Shown: piece by piece, positions 21,301 to 34,400 of the stretch
Layout of the letters: each line of letters starts with the position of its first letter
Position numbering within the stretch: position 1 is the stretch's first letter
From: Apus apus
Taxonomy: Eukaryota; Chordata; Aves; Apodiformes; Apodidae
NCBI RefSeq assembly: GCF_020740795.1
Contig: NC_067305.1
Coordinates: 1,922,001 to 1,986,000, forward strand
Length of the DNA: 64,000 bases
Direction: 5' to 3'
Translations under genes and position numbers: made by a program
Notes under the pieces: generated by a model
Seen by the model: only the letters and a program-made list of their open reading frames with translations
Told to the model about the DNA's origin: nothing
Databases searched by the model: none

Positions 21301-22414
21301 ATGTACAGCTCCTGAAATCTGACTTCTCCTGGGAGCAGAGTGTAATGCTCAGTGCTGTGCTCCTATTTTTGTTCGGAGCCAGAAATCAAAGTCCAGAGCC
21401 GTCCTTTTCCAGCCAGAATCATTTAAAGGCACTTGCTGTTGTTTTAGGGCCAATATTTAACTCGTCCCTGCGATGAGGAGTGAGTGCCTGTCAGCCTGAG
21501 TATTTGCCTTGAGGAAGAAGTTTGAGGGAAGAACGTCCACTGCTTGGGGAGGAAAGCAGGGGGGGATTTCAGGAAATGAGTTTAAGTCCCTGTATGGACA
21601 GGTCTGTGCAAACCAGCCCGTGTTCCCTCCTGGCTCTGGCAGGTCCAGTGGCTGCTCCAGCTGAGCCGCAGCGCGGGAGCGGCCGGGAGGAAATGTTTGT
21701 GTGCTCCACGGCTGGAGCAGGAGACGGCACAGGGTGTGTCTGCTCACGCAGCTCCAGTCCTGCTCCCCCTGCCAAGGGGGATTTAAAGGCACCAGTTTAG
21801 AGCTGTTTTCCAGCTGGGGCTGGTGTGGGCAGCCGGGCTGAAACGTGTGTAAACTTCCTGATAAAAGCAGCTTATCGGGAAAGGAGTGCTCTGCTGCTTT
21901 TGCTTTCTCTGTGTTCTTTGGTGGCCAGAGTTCACGAGCTGTGAAATCCTCTGCAGTGGATCCTGCTAATGGCAGGATTTCCCATTCCCTGGACATGCTT
22001 GATGAGGTGCTTATGGCTTCTCCTCTCTCAGGCAGCCCCACTCTTTGAGCAGGTTAGTAACTCTGGGTCTGGGTGTGAAGTCTGGCCATGGTGACCCTCT
22101 GCCCTGAGTTCTCGTGCTGTGTCTTCTTGATTGGAGGCTTTTGGCCATCCTTGACTGTTTTAGCTGACTTTTGCTTAGATGCAGAAAGAACATGTTTTCT
22201 CTTGAAGCAAAATCAAAGGCACATGCCTGTCTGTGAGCCAGCCCAAGGGGAAGGCCTTGCCTGGGCTCCTGTGCACAGAGTTCAGTCCAGCTCTGGTTGA
22301 GAAGTTCCTCCTTCCAGCATAGCAAGGGGCTTGCAGGCAGCCCTCAATCCCAGCCTGAAGCTGTGCTATGGAGAGCCTAGTCCAGCTGGAGCTGTGATGT
22401 GTTTGGTGCTGGGG

Positions 22415-22808
22415 AATCATCAAATCATTGTGGTTGAAGAAGACCCTTAAGATCACCAAGTCCAACTGTTAACCCAGCCCTGCCAAGGCCACCACTAACC
22501 CACGTGTCCCTCAGCACCACATCTACAGGGCTTGGAAATCCCTCCAGGGATGGGGATGCCAACTCTACCCTGGGCAGCCTGGGCCAGGGCCTGACAACCC
22601 TTTTGGGGAAGCAGTTGTTCCCAAGATCCAATCTAAACCTCCCCTGGCACAACTTGAGGTTGTTTCCTCTTGTCCTGTCACTTGTTCCTTGGGAGCAGAG
22701 ACCGACCCCCCTGGCTCCAACCTCCTCTCAGGCAGTTGCAGGGCCAGCAGGTCTCCCCTCAGCCTCCTTTTCTCCAGGCTGAACCCCCAGCTCCCTCAGC
22801 TGGTCCTC
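22415..22808 (-). mobile_element. CR1 LINE 3' fragment, antisense
   Basis: On the plus strand, AATCATCAAATCATTGTGGT, AGATCACCAAGTCCAACTGT, CCCTGCCAAGGCCACCACTA, then a body with CTTGTTCCTTGGGAGCAGAG and TTTTCTCCAGGCTGAACCCC. About 394 bp, 5'-truncated. Confidence 0.92.
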
Positions 22809-25800
22809 CTAAGCTGATTTCTCCTCCCCCCTTTGCAGACTCTGCAGGCATCTGGTGCCACCTGTGATGGTGGTGATAGCTTGGTGGTGATAACTGAGCT
22901 GCGTCCGTTCAACCCAAGGGCTCTGCCAGTGTCCATGGTTGCATTCCCAGTGCAAAAGGCTGTGGAGGGGCTCATGTTCCCCAGGGTGGCTGTCAGCCTC
23001 TCTGAGCACACGCCCATGGGGGTGACTGGGTGAGCACCCAGCAGCACTGTGCAGCTGAGGGGAGTCTGGGCCCTTTCCATAAGAAGTGTTGATGGATTTA
23101 GGCCCATAGATCAGCTCTGGTGAATGAGGGAGCCAGGGGAGCTGTGTCCTTCCTGCAGGAACTGGAGGAGGTGATGGGAACTAGAAATAATGAGTAATTA
23201 AGTGAAAAAAATAAAAGGTTTGGGTTTTGGATGGAAGTGTGTAGTAGAAAAGGGTGAACGTGTGTTGGCTGGGGTTTCTGGGACAAGTCAGAGAAGTGAG
23301 AGCCCAGAAATGAGAGAGAAGGGACAGTTTGTTCGTGTAAATAATGTTCCAGGTATTAATAGCAGCCAGATGAAGTGGGTCCTCTTGGGAGAGTGTATCC
23401 TTCATGTTCCTTCATGTGGGTGATCCCTCTGACTTTATCAATTAAACCCTTTGTGCAGGGGCCAGAGAAGCAGATCTTGAGCAGGTGAGGTAAAGGCAGG
23501 AAGCAGTGAGGTCACACCAGATCTGCCTGTTGAAGAGAGAGCAGTGTTTTGGATGAACCCCTTAAAAAGTTTCCTTTCCCTGTCCTCAGCACCCCTGTAG
23601 GCACCTTTTTGGCTGTAGCCACTCTTCTGATCCTGTGCAGAATGCACACAGGTGGAGAATGAAGGAAGGGGACATGTGGATGTTGGTGGCAAACCAGAGC
23701 AAGTCCTTAATTCCTAAAGCTGTCATGGTTCTTAATAGAGTGTGAGTCTGATCCTCTGCATGAATGACAGAGGAGTAGAAAGATCCCAAATAATTTGTGG
23801 CATGACCAGGAAAGGGATATAGGTCTCTGGTCCCTTTGTTCTGAAGCTTATCCCTCCCTGTGAGCCAGCAAACACAGGTCCAGGTCTTAAGAATTTGTCC
23901 CAGTTAGTCTCCAGTTAGTTGGGAATCACCCATCTCTGCTCCCCTTTTCTTCCCTGAGATCATGGACGTGTTTCACTTCCCATCTGTAAAATAAGCAGGT
24001 TGCTCCTGTACCTTTGAGAGGCTGCAAGGAAAAATGTTTAACGGATTGAGCTGCTTGGTCTGGTAATGGAGGGGGTGGGAAGATGGATGCTTCAAGGATG
24101 CTGCTCTGGAGATGCTGCTGGTGCTTGCGTGTGAGCTTGTGGATATTGTTGTGCCACAGAGCGTCCCTCTGCCCCAGTTCCTTTGCAGGGAAGATTCTTT
24201 GAGTGGTGCTGCTCTTTCTTCCCCACAGCCTGGGATCTGGGGTCCTGCTTATGGTCCTGGAAGGCTGTCCCCTTGGGTGACTGTCCCTGTTGGGCTGGAG
24301 AGCTGGGAGTGGCTTAGGTAAGGCAGGGCAGCAGTGAACCAGCTCCTGTGTGACTTTGTAGCAGGGAATTGATTCTGGCATCTTGGCACAAGGAGTTTGA
24401 CAACTCTTTGGGAAGAGGTTTCCACATCAACCCCCCTGGAAGCTTTCCTTTCCCTCACTCCTTCTTTCCCCCCCCCAGTTCTTAAGGCTTGACAGTCACC
24501 TGAGGGGCAATGTGTGGGGCTTTGAGCAGCCTGGGGAAGAAAGCAGAGAGGGAATAGATGTTTGCTTGAGTGTGGGACAGCTCGGCTTGGCAGAGCTGCA
24601 GCTCTGCAACCCAGAAATGGAAGCAGCCCTTGTCACTGTGGGAGTGACAGCCCCTCCACCCACCCTGCTCTGGGCTCTCCAGCATGAAGGGCCCACTCTG
24701 GAGCAAAGTCTCTGGGGACATGGCAGAGCTGGTGTTGCTCCCCTCTTCTGTGTGACCTAGGGAAGATGGGGAAGTTGCAATTAGCTGCAGTTTGGTGATT
24801 GAAGAGCCGACTGGATCCCTGCCTTGTCTTGCAGCAGGATACCCCAGATCTGCCAGTGCAGCTGCTTCCTAACCTGGTTCTGTCAAGAGGATATGGGTTA
24901 AGGGGAAAAAAAATAAAAATCCTACTATTAAAAGTTCTTATGCCAACCCAGATCCTGCTGACAGAAAAGGGTCTGGTAGAGAAACGCATGACAGGAGGCC
25001 AAGCAGATCTGTGCAGAGTGACAGTCCCCAGATGGGCTGAGGAGCAGGGAGCCCTCCTGTCACATGCATCCCAGTGTCCTGGCAGCCAGGCAGGATGAGC
25101 TGCTGTCCTGGTGGGTCCGTGTCCCTGCTGTAAACTGTGGCTGGTGTGTGAGTGGCTTGTTGGAAACCCTGTCCAGCTGAAGGCCCCAGAGTGCTTAACT
25201 CCTCCCATACCCTCTGGGGTGAGTAACTATCCCAGATCCTGGAGGTGGGAGATGAGACAGGCTGTGGTTTTTGTTCCTCCAGTGCTGTGTGGCTTTCATC
25301 TCTGCTGCTTCCTCCCTGCCCTGGCCCTGGAACAGGGCTGGGAAGAAGCCCTGTTGTTTGAGGTGCCAGGCAAATCTGTGTTACAGCAATTGCCCACGAG
25401 AAGTGTTGATGAAGGTGACTGGGAAAAACTTCCCGGGATTTCAAAGCCACCTAGATGGGCTTTGTGCTCTCCTGGCAAGAGCTGGTTGCTTTGCAGCACA
25501 GAGCCCCTGGCCCTGCCCGCATCTCCTCCCGGCTGAGGCTGCACTGCTGGGTTTTCAGGTCCCCAGTGGGTGCTCCTGTTGTCTCCCTGGCTCTGTGCTC
25601 AGTTTTCTGGGTGCTGCAGCACAGCTCCCCCTCCTCCCCCAGTTGTCAGGGCTGGGAGCCCCTCCTTTCCCCACCGCTGCCTGGTGAGAGCCCTGCAGGG
25701 GCAGAGCCAGGCAGGAAGCAGGAGATAAATGCGCTGGTGTATCCCCTGACAGGAGGTGGTGCCTGTTCAGGGTGGCACGGAGAAGGAGAGTTCTGGCTGA

Positions 25801-26928
25801 GCTCTACCTTTGTGCCTCTGGAAATGTGAACCAGGGAACAAATCTGAAACCAGTCTGGCTGTTGCTGCAGCCGGGCCCCAGACCTGCTCCTAGCTTTGAG
25901 CAGGTTGTGCTGCACGAGGCTGGGCTGCTGTTCTGGCCTGGAGAAGGCATCTGTGGTCAGGGCCACCTTCTGCACAGGCGACCCCAGAGGGCAAGCAGCT
26001 TCAGGCACCATGGGGCCATTCTCCCTCCTCTGCTGCTGCTTTTGGGATAATGTTGGGCAGTTACTGCCTCAGCTCCCTCTCCTGCAGTGACACCTCCTTG
26101 GTGAAGTACCTTGAGTCAGCTGCTACAGGGAGTAGTGTGAGAGCTGAGGGGCACTGACCAGGTGCCCAGAAAAAAAAAGCCCTGAGAGCTTGTGACTAGA
26201 AACACTGGGACAATAAGGTGGCTAATGCTGCTGCTTGGATTCTTGCCCAGCTTTGCTGGCAAAGCAGGACGTGTGTGCCCAGCCCCTAGAGCTGTATGGC
26301 AAGGGTGCCAGCACAGTGTCATGATGTACTCTCTTCTGGGCTGTCCCACCTGGCAGGACAGTTGTCAGGGGTGTCATGTACAAACTTTGAAACAGCAGCA
26401 TCCATGTCTGATACCATCTGGAGCTTCCTGGTGGCCTGGACTCCTGTGGGACAGAGCAGGTAACCAGAGAGGGGCTTTCTCATCTGCAGCTGCTTGGAAA
26501 GCTGTGGTCCAGGGAAGAGAGGAAAGTCTGAGGACTTGCAAGTGTGACTGCAGTTTGGGCAGCAGGGATGTCCTGCCCTCCAGAGGTGGGGGCTTTTAAA
26601 ATAGTGAGCATCACCTGCTGTCAGAGCAGGTTTGTGTCCTGTGACATAAATTGTGCAGTGTGCTGACAACAGTCCTCAGCCTCCCTGGCTGTCTGCTCTG
26701 GGGGAGCCTTTTCCCTGCCAGCTCCAAGGGCACAGCTTCTGGCATGTGCTGGGAACCCCCTGCTCCCTGTGCCTCATATCTGTGGTGCAAGGTGGTGAGA
26801 GCAGGGAATGCTTTTCTCATGCTGTGGCTGCTTAGGGTCTGCTAAAATATAATTTCCTGCCCTCTGGAAGTTGGGAGTTGTTCAGTGATGCTGAGCCAGA
26901 TCCAGCCAGTTTCAAGCCATTTGTGTTG

Positions 26929-27032
26929 TAGAATAGAACCACAGAGTCATTCTGGTTGGAAAAGACCTTTAAGATCCTCAAGTCCAACTGTTAACCCAGC
27001 TCTGCAGAGTCCAGTGCTAAGTCATGTCCCTA
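26929..27032 (-). mobile_element. Short CR1 LINE 3' end, antisense
   Basis: On the plus strand, TAGAATAGAACCACAGAGTC, TGGTTGGAAAAGACCTTTAA and CCTCAAGTCCAACTGTTAAC. Same subfamily as 22415-22808 but only about 100 bp long. Confidence 0.88.
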
Positions 27033-27819
27033 CGATGAGACCTGTGGTGTGAGGGTCTGAGAGCAGCAGTGTGTTCCCAGTCTTCTGCTCCTCAGGTTAT
27101 TTGGGAGCCTCTCTGAAGGCTGTGGGGAGGAAAAAGTGCTGTGTGTGTGGTGTCCTGCTCCTTGGGGAGCATAGTGCCTGGCTCGTCCCTGCTGGTGTCC
27201 AGTCGAGTTCCTCTGCAGGGAGGAAATCTCCAGGTGGATGAAAGGTTTTGAGACTGTCACCCAGCTTGGGCTTCAGGAAGGAAAGGAAGACATGCATCCA
27301 GGAATTTGCTTTTGTTATAGGAAAGGGGTTGGGAAACGTTCCTTATCCTTTGGAGAACAGATGTTGAGCCCCTCATCTGAGCTGCAGCTGATCCCTCACA
27401 GTGCAGGAAGGCAGCACATGTGTGGCTCAAGGCTGTGGGATCTCTGAGGACATCCTTGGAAGGGAGATGCTCTTGAATGTCTCCACCACTCCTCTGAGAC
27501 AATGCTTGGATGGCTCCATCTTCTCGTGTACTCTGCTCCCCTTCTGCTGCTTCCTGGCCTGTGGGATGCAGATGTGGTTTGTGCTCTGTAAGCAGGACCT
27601 TGAGGAGCTCTCCCATGGCTTGTTGAGGGAGGTCTTGCCCCACCATCTGGTCAGACCCTCTGACTGATGCACACCAGAACATCCCTGCCTGGGCTTTCCC
27701 TGGGGCCGCATCCTGCCGTGAGGAGGCATGGGCTGTCCTGTGGGCAGTGTCCCCCTCCAGCAATGCCTGTGACACCATTACAGTGGCTCCTGTAGAAGAG
27801 GAGGGTGGAGGAGAAGCAG

Positions 27820-27873
27820 GGTTATCTCCAGAGGTCCCTTCCAACCCCCACCATGCTCTGGCTGATCCTGTGA
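27820..27873 (+). mobile_element. Probable CR1 LINE terminal scrap
   Basis: ATCTCCAGAGGTCCCTTCCA followed by ACCCCCACCATG and GATCCTGTGAT resembles the last ~50 bp of a CR1 copy. It is short and diverged, so the call is tentative. Confidence 0.6.
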
Positions 27874-30800
27874 TCCCTGGGAACTGATACAGGAGCTGTG
27901 TCACCAGCAAGCAGGGAGCTGTTGTGTCTGCACTGATGGGTGTGGGGCCAGGGCTGCCTGCCAGGGGCTGGGGCTTGCTCTGCCTCGTTGGGTGAAGGTG
28001 GCACAGCAACCCCTTGGTCGTGTGGAGTTTTCACATGGTGTGAGGGTTGTTGCTGTCCTGGCTTGTTTTTCGTCCTCAGTGCCCTGTGGTTGCATAGACA
28101 GGAGGAGGTTTTTGCTGTAGGTGTTTCTCAGTGGGCTGTAGGACCCTGCTCTGCCTTCAGTGGAGTGATGGCACTGTGCTCAGTGTCACCCGTGTGAGGA
28201 GGCTTCCTAGATGGACTGGCCTGGTGGTGACAGTGGGGCTGTCCCAGTGCTGGGAGAGCAGGATGACTGCCTTCCTATCTCCCTGCTTTGGTGGGAAGAA
28301 CTGATTTTTAAAAAATGGGATTTGGACATCTCTGGGAGTTTGCTGTTTCAACTGTCTGACCTCATGCTGATGTTTAAATACACGTGTGCCCACTGCAGGT
28401 TTGGGGGAGGGAGGGAAAACCCCAAAGTTCATGAGCAGCAAGCAGTGCAAAGCAACCCTGATGCCAGGCTGGGAAGCAAGCCCATCACAGTAGGGTGGGA
28501 GATGGATGGTCTCATGCTAGAACATCTGCTGTCCTGCTCTGGTGCAGTGTGCCCTTCTCTGTGGGTTGCTGTGGCCTCTGATTCCAGAACATGACAAGCA
28601 GGTGGGCTCAGAACCAGCTCTTGGGTGGGCACATTGTGCCCTCACAGCTTCTGCAGCATTTCCCCTTTCTGCTTTGCTGGGCCACTGGCATGTGTCTGAT
28701 GTTCCTTCTGCTGCTGCTCACTTTTGTACCTCCTGTTCCTCTGCCAGGGTCCTCTTGCAGCAGGTTGTCCCTAACCCAGTTCCTTGTGCTGGGCAGGTCC
28801 TGCAGCCTGTGCCCACTGGCCTGGCAGGAGCAAGGCAGCTCCTGCGGCTGCTGCTGCAAAGCAAAGGTGCTGCAGTGGAGGCAGGGAGAGAGCTTTCCTC
28901 TGCTTTCTCTCTGAAACTGGTGGCACCTCTTTCACATCCATCCCTGTGCACGCTGCTGGATGTGCACTAAGATCCCTTATCAAGAGAAAGGCAAACAGCA
29001 CTTCATGGTTATTTTATGAAAAGTGTTAGTTTTGAGGGCATGGGAGTATTCAGGGACAGGGCTGGAGAAGAGGTGTGCTGGTAGGGGTGGTCTTAACCTT
29101 ATTTCAGGCAGCAGCAGCAGCACAGGAGGAGGTGTTCAAGCCTCAGATGTGAGATGTGAAATGAAAGTGTTTGTTCCAAGCTGCTGAGTGAAAAATTATC
29201 CATTTGTCTGGAAGCCTTTTCTTTCACCACTCCTGGTGACTGGCAGGGAGGCTGCGAGCTCTGGGGGTGAGAGGGAAGGAGCTGAAAGGGCAACTTGTCT
29301 TACTTGGCTATGGAGCCTGGCCAGCACAGGTAGTGTCACAACCAGGCTAATGATCTGGGTTGTGAATTTGGGGTTTTGTGACAAATGTGGGATTGTCCCT
29401 TTAACAGAAAGGCTTTGCAGGTGCTTGGGTCCCACCGCTGCCTCTTGCTACCAAACCAGCCTTGTCAGCAGAAAGTAAATCTGCTCTCAAAACTGCTGGG
29501 GGAAGGATGGAGAGGGCTCAGCCATGCTGCTCCAGACATGCTTGTGCAGCTCCTGTTCTGCCCCTGCAGGTGCTGCTCAGCTTTCAGGAGTCAGTTCCCT
29601 TCTGCTGCATCCCCAGGGTCGCTCGCAGCACGTCTGGATCTGTCCTTGTTCAGCCTCTTTCCGTATCGCGTGCCAGAGCAGTTCAAGCGTGGCTGACTTG
29701 TCAACGTGTTTTTTCCCCCACACACTTGACAAAAAAGTGGCTCAAAGGGATCTGTGTCCAGTAGCAGAGGTTGAAATACAGAATATAGGGCAGTCCAGCC
29801 TGAAGATGCTTTGTGCTCTGGATCTGTAGTCTGTGCTCAGAAGCTGTTTGGGGTGGAGCTCTCCTTGGGCTTCTGTTTCCCAGAGCACCAACTTGACTCA
29901 GTGGTTTGGGGTACAGACAATCCTTTGGATAGATACCTGCTTGCAGAGAGAGCCTGTTGTGTGAGGGGTTACCAGGCATGAAAGCAAATCTCAGGTTCTG
30001 CGGTAGGTCAGTGTTAGGAACTTGACCTTTCCCGGGGTGTCACTTGGCTCTGGCTGGATTGTTCTTCTCCAAAGAGAAGATGGTTCTTCTTTGGGTAGAT
30101 GTGGTCTGTTCAGCTGAGTCTCAGGCTTTGTGCCCTGGGTGTGAGTGGAGTAAATGGCAACATCAGGTCTTGACTGTAGAAATGAAACCCTTGCAGGCTC
30201 TCCCAGGATGAGTGTGCTTGTGACAATGAAATCGGTGCGAGAACTGGGCAGGATGGGCCTGGTTAGAAAACAGGTTTCTGGTCTTAACATCAACCTTGGT
30301 AAACATGTGGAGGGGAGCGCCTGAGAAAGGGAAGGCATGGGACTGGTGAATGGGTTTTTGCTGGCCAACTGCTGTGGACTTTTGGAAGGCAGCTGGTTCC
30401 TCTGCAACTCTACCTTGTAGCAGCAGCGTGGATTTGATTAGTGTCCGGTGTCTCACTGGCGTTTGCTGCTTGTGGATGAACTGTCTGTTTTAAATAGAAA
30501 CCTCACTGGCAGGGCTGAGGGGCTCGAGGGCTGAGGCCACTGGTTCAAGTGACTGTACAAAATGTCTTGGTGGATCCAGCTCTGTGTCTTGACTGGGGTG
30601 CCTGCGTGTCCTGTGGAAACTGCTGGAGCACATGGACTGTGGGAAGGGATGGAGAACCAGGAGTTGGACTCTGACTACTGTCCTTTTAAGGACAGAGACT
30701 CAGCTTTGTCTACAGTGAACTTCCTTTCCTCCAGTGCTAGTAGCTCTATATGAGTAAAACTGAAACCACTTCAACATCCTAATTGGTTTTTTTTGTGCTG

Positions 30801-30971
30801 AACTGTTAAGATGTGATAGATTCTGTGGAGTTACAGCCTTGGGTGATTTACTTCTGTGTCTGCTCTGTTGTTCAGAACCAGGTTTACTGTTCTGGTTACC
30901 CATCCATTACCTGCAGTGTCCTTCTTGCCATAACATGAGAATGGCTTTCACTGGTCTTGGAGAAGGGGTAT

Positions 30972-31418
30972 GAAGGAGAACCATGGAGATGATCCAAGGG
31001 CTGGAGTACCTCTCTTGTGAAGATGTGCTGAGAGAGTTGGAGGTGTTCAGCCTGGAGAAGAGAAGGCTCCAGGGAGACCTTAGAGCACCTTCCAGTGCCT
31101 GAAGGGACTCCAGAAAAGCTGGGGAGGGGCTTTGGGAAAGGGCAGTGAGGGAGAGAACGTGTGGGGACAGATTAAAACTGGAAGAGGGAGACTGAGGTGA
31201 GACATGAGGAGGGAATTCTGGAGTGTGAGGGTGGTGAGAGCCTGGCCCAGGTTGCCCAGGGAAGCTGTGGCTGCCCCATCCCTGGCAGTGTTGAAGGGCA
31301 GGTTGGATGGGGCTTGGAGCAGCCTGGGCTGGTGGGAGGTGTCCCTGCCCATGCAGGGGTTGGGACTGGATGATCTTTAAGGTCCCTTCCAACCCAAACC
31401 ATTTAATGATTCTATGAT
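30972..31418 (+). mobile_element. CR1 LINE 3' fragment with intact tail
   Basis: CATGGAGATGATCCAAGGGC, GTTCAGCCTGGAGAAGAGAA, CCCAGGGAAGCTGTGGCTGC and GACTGGATGATCTTTAAGGT, then TTCCAACCCAAACCATTTAA and TGATTCTATGAT. It is the same subfamily as the two SCAMP4-intron copies and keeps the terminal repeat. Confidence 0.93.
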
Positions 31419-34400
31419 GCTGGAATAGAGACCAGGCAGAAGATGCCAGTAACATCCCAGAGGTGAGAAGGCAGGGCTGGATGAGAAGGCGGGTGGGTAT
31501 CTCTTGCTACCTGGCTCCCTCCTGCAGCCAGGGGTTTTGCATTCCCAACACCCCACAGTGGTTTGGCATTGCTGCTATTTCCACACTGGGTGGATCTGAC
31601 ATGTGGACCATGGGAAGGGCTCCGAAGATGCACAGGAGGTGTCTGCCCTGGGGCTTAATTGGGCACAATCTTGTGTCACACCAGCGGTAAATCAAGGTGT
31701 GGAAGTTCCTCTTGTGGGGTCTGTAATCTCTACCAAAAAGCTGCTTCCCTTCCAGTCTGTGTAATAAGGCTTCAGTGTGTTTCCTGGTGGATGTAATGAA
31801 TTCTGTAGTTGGAACTCTACATTTGTGGCCCATAAGCCCAAAAAGGTAAATTGACTTTCTTAGACATTTGGTTCTTGGATGGATTTGTCTGACTTGTGCT
31901 GTGTTTTCAGATCTGCTCTTATTTTAGCATGTGTATATTTACTGTTATTATTCTTTTTCCTAGAGGAGTATTTTTAGCTTTCTGCTTGGTTCCTGTGCTG
32001 CTGCTGAAATTTCCACCATGGTATTTCCAGCTCCTTGGCAAAGCAGAGTTAATATTTTCTGTCCAGGTGTAACTGCTTTGGATGGGGATCCAAGGAAGAG
32101 AGTGAAATTCTGAATTTGGCTGGGATCAAATCCCACAGCAGCTCACAGCAGTGGAGAAGACCCTTCATGGGGTCTTTGTGACTGTTTTTTCTGAGAGATT
32201 TAGGAGCTGCCCTAGAAGAGCTAGTGACTCTGCAAGCTTGTTTGTCTCCAAAACCATTGAGGATCTGGGTTGGTCTGAATTTGGGCTGTCCCCAGCACAT
32301 TGATTTCCATTTTTGCTTATGCAAGCAGGGAGCCAACACCCATCAGAAAGGTCTCACCCCTGTTGGTTAGAGGGGCCTGGTCCCTTGTTATGTATTTTTG
32401 GGGGCAAAATAATTAAATGCTGAGCTGCTGCCAGAAAGCTGACTGTAAAGCTGAGGCTCTGCACACACATGCATTCCTTCCTGACCCCTCACTGCCCAGC
32501 GGGGAGTTTTTTCTCATTCACTGGAGTGCAAGGGGTTGAGACTTCAGGTGAAGTCACCTGGTGTCCTCCAGCATGTGGCTGTTTGGCTCTTTGAGGCTCC
32601 TCATGAGGAGGAGACGATTGTTTTAAACTCACAGCACTGCAGGGAATTCACACCTTCACTGAGTCCCTTCTGGGCTCCATTGGGAGCTGGAAACGCTACT
32701 GCTGGTTGGTGGTTTCCCCCCTTTTTCCCTACTTATTTTCATTATGGCTAGAGAACAGATTTCAGTTTTGCTCCCACCCTCTTCTGGGGCTGCTGTGATG
32801 CTGGAGCTTGGTGAGAGGACACTGCACTCTACAGGTTCATGAACACATACAGCTCCTTGGGCAGCAAGAGTCTGCAGGATGGTTGGGCTGTCCCAGTAGT
32901 AACTGCACTGTTAGTGGTGTTGGAGTTTGAGGAACAGCTGAGATTTAAAGCAGGCTGATGGTTTGGACTATGTCATGGTATCTTCTAAAGATCTCCATGA
33001 AATCACACCTGAGTCGTGGCTGGGTTTGTGTTGTGAGAATTTGGTGTCACCAAGTGTTGGTGAGGCCTCCAAGCTGTGAAGCAGGACTTGTGTTCAGTCA
33101 AAGCATTTCTCTGCTGGAGTGCTGGGACTCTGCTCTTCTGGTTGCTATGGAGGGAATGATCTGACACAAACCTTTTTTTAAAAAAAAAAAAAAAATAATG
33201 GAAAATTCATAGTAATCCATGAAAAAGTTGTATTTGTGTTTGGAAGCTGGGAGAAAATAACTTCAAAGGTTAAGAGTTGACCAGAGTGCACAGTGTCTAA
33301 AAATCTCCTGGGGAAGGGAACAGCCAGGAACAAGAGAACACTTTGAATTTAGATAAAAGGTTAATAGACATGATGGCTGGAAGAGGAAGCCAGAAAAATC
33401 CATCATCTTCACAGCACAGCTCAACTCTGGAGGAAAAAAAAACCAAATGTTTTGTGATGAAGTTGTTTTTTCTTTTAATCCTGGTGGTTTTGTGGCTTGG
33501 ATGGGGTGGGGTTTTTTTTTGCCACTGGGGGAGAGGGCCATGGGGGGATAGAGCCAGGGAGAGACCAGGGTGAGAGGCTGGTGGGTGCAGCTACACCTGG
33601 GAAGTGCTTTAATCCCCAGCAGGGGCTCAACACCTTCCTGCTTCGTTTGCTGCAAGGCAGCTTTTGGTTTATTCTTCTTAACTTTTGGTGTTAACTGTGT
33701 AGCTGGAGGTTATCTGATCTGATAGTGTGGGGGGGTTTTAATTATGGTGCTGAGAACAGTGTCTGACCCCTCCACTGCTGGGGGGGCTGAGCCCAGCGTG
33801 GGGCACAGGGACAGAGGGGAGCACGGGTGGAGCCCTCGCTCCTTGCTGGACACACCGTGTTCCCAGTAAAGAGCTGGGAAGCCAGGAAGGGAGGGGAGGT
33901 TTGGAACAAGGATGCTCGGATCATACTGGATTAAAAGCATTGCTGCCACAGTTTAGGTCTTTTTTGTGTTGGTTTTTGGTTTGTTGTTTGGTGGGGTTTT
34001 TTTTCCACTTGAACTGCACAAGAAATTCTGGTAGAAACATTAACCTCGGGTTTATTCTGGTTTTTTTTCTTTTCAAGAAGCAACTTGGATGGGGGAAAAA
34101 ACCCCACGTTTTGGACAAACTGCCCTTGTGAATTTCCTAACTGTAAACATTGTGGGGCCAAAATTGAAACCACACCGTGGTGTGTGTGTGTTTGCTGGAG
34201 GGGGAGACCAGCCCCAACCCTTCCCGTGTTGGAAGGGAAGCTGCTTCAAACCCTCCTGTGCGGTGGCCAAGGTGACAGGACAGTGCCTGGTGTGTCAGTG
34301 GTGACTCAGGCTGACAGCACCGTATGGGTGGGAACCAGTGTCCATGTTTGTGCCATGAGGGATGCAGCAGCTTCTAAGGAAGCAGTTGGGAAGCTGGGTT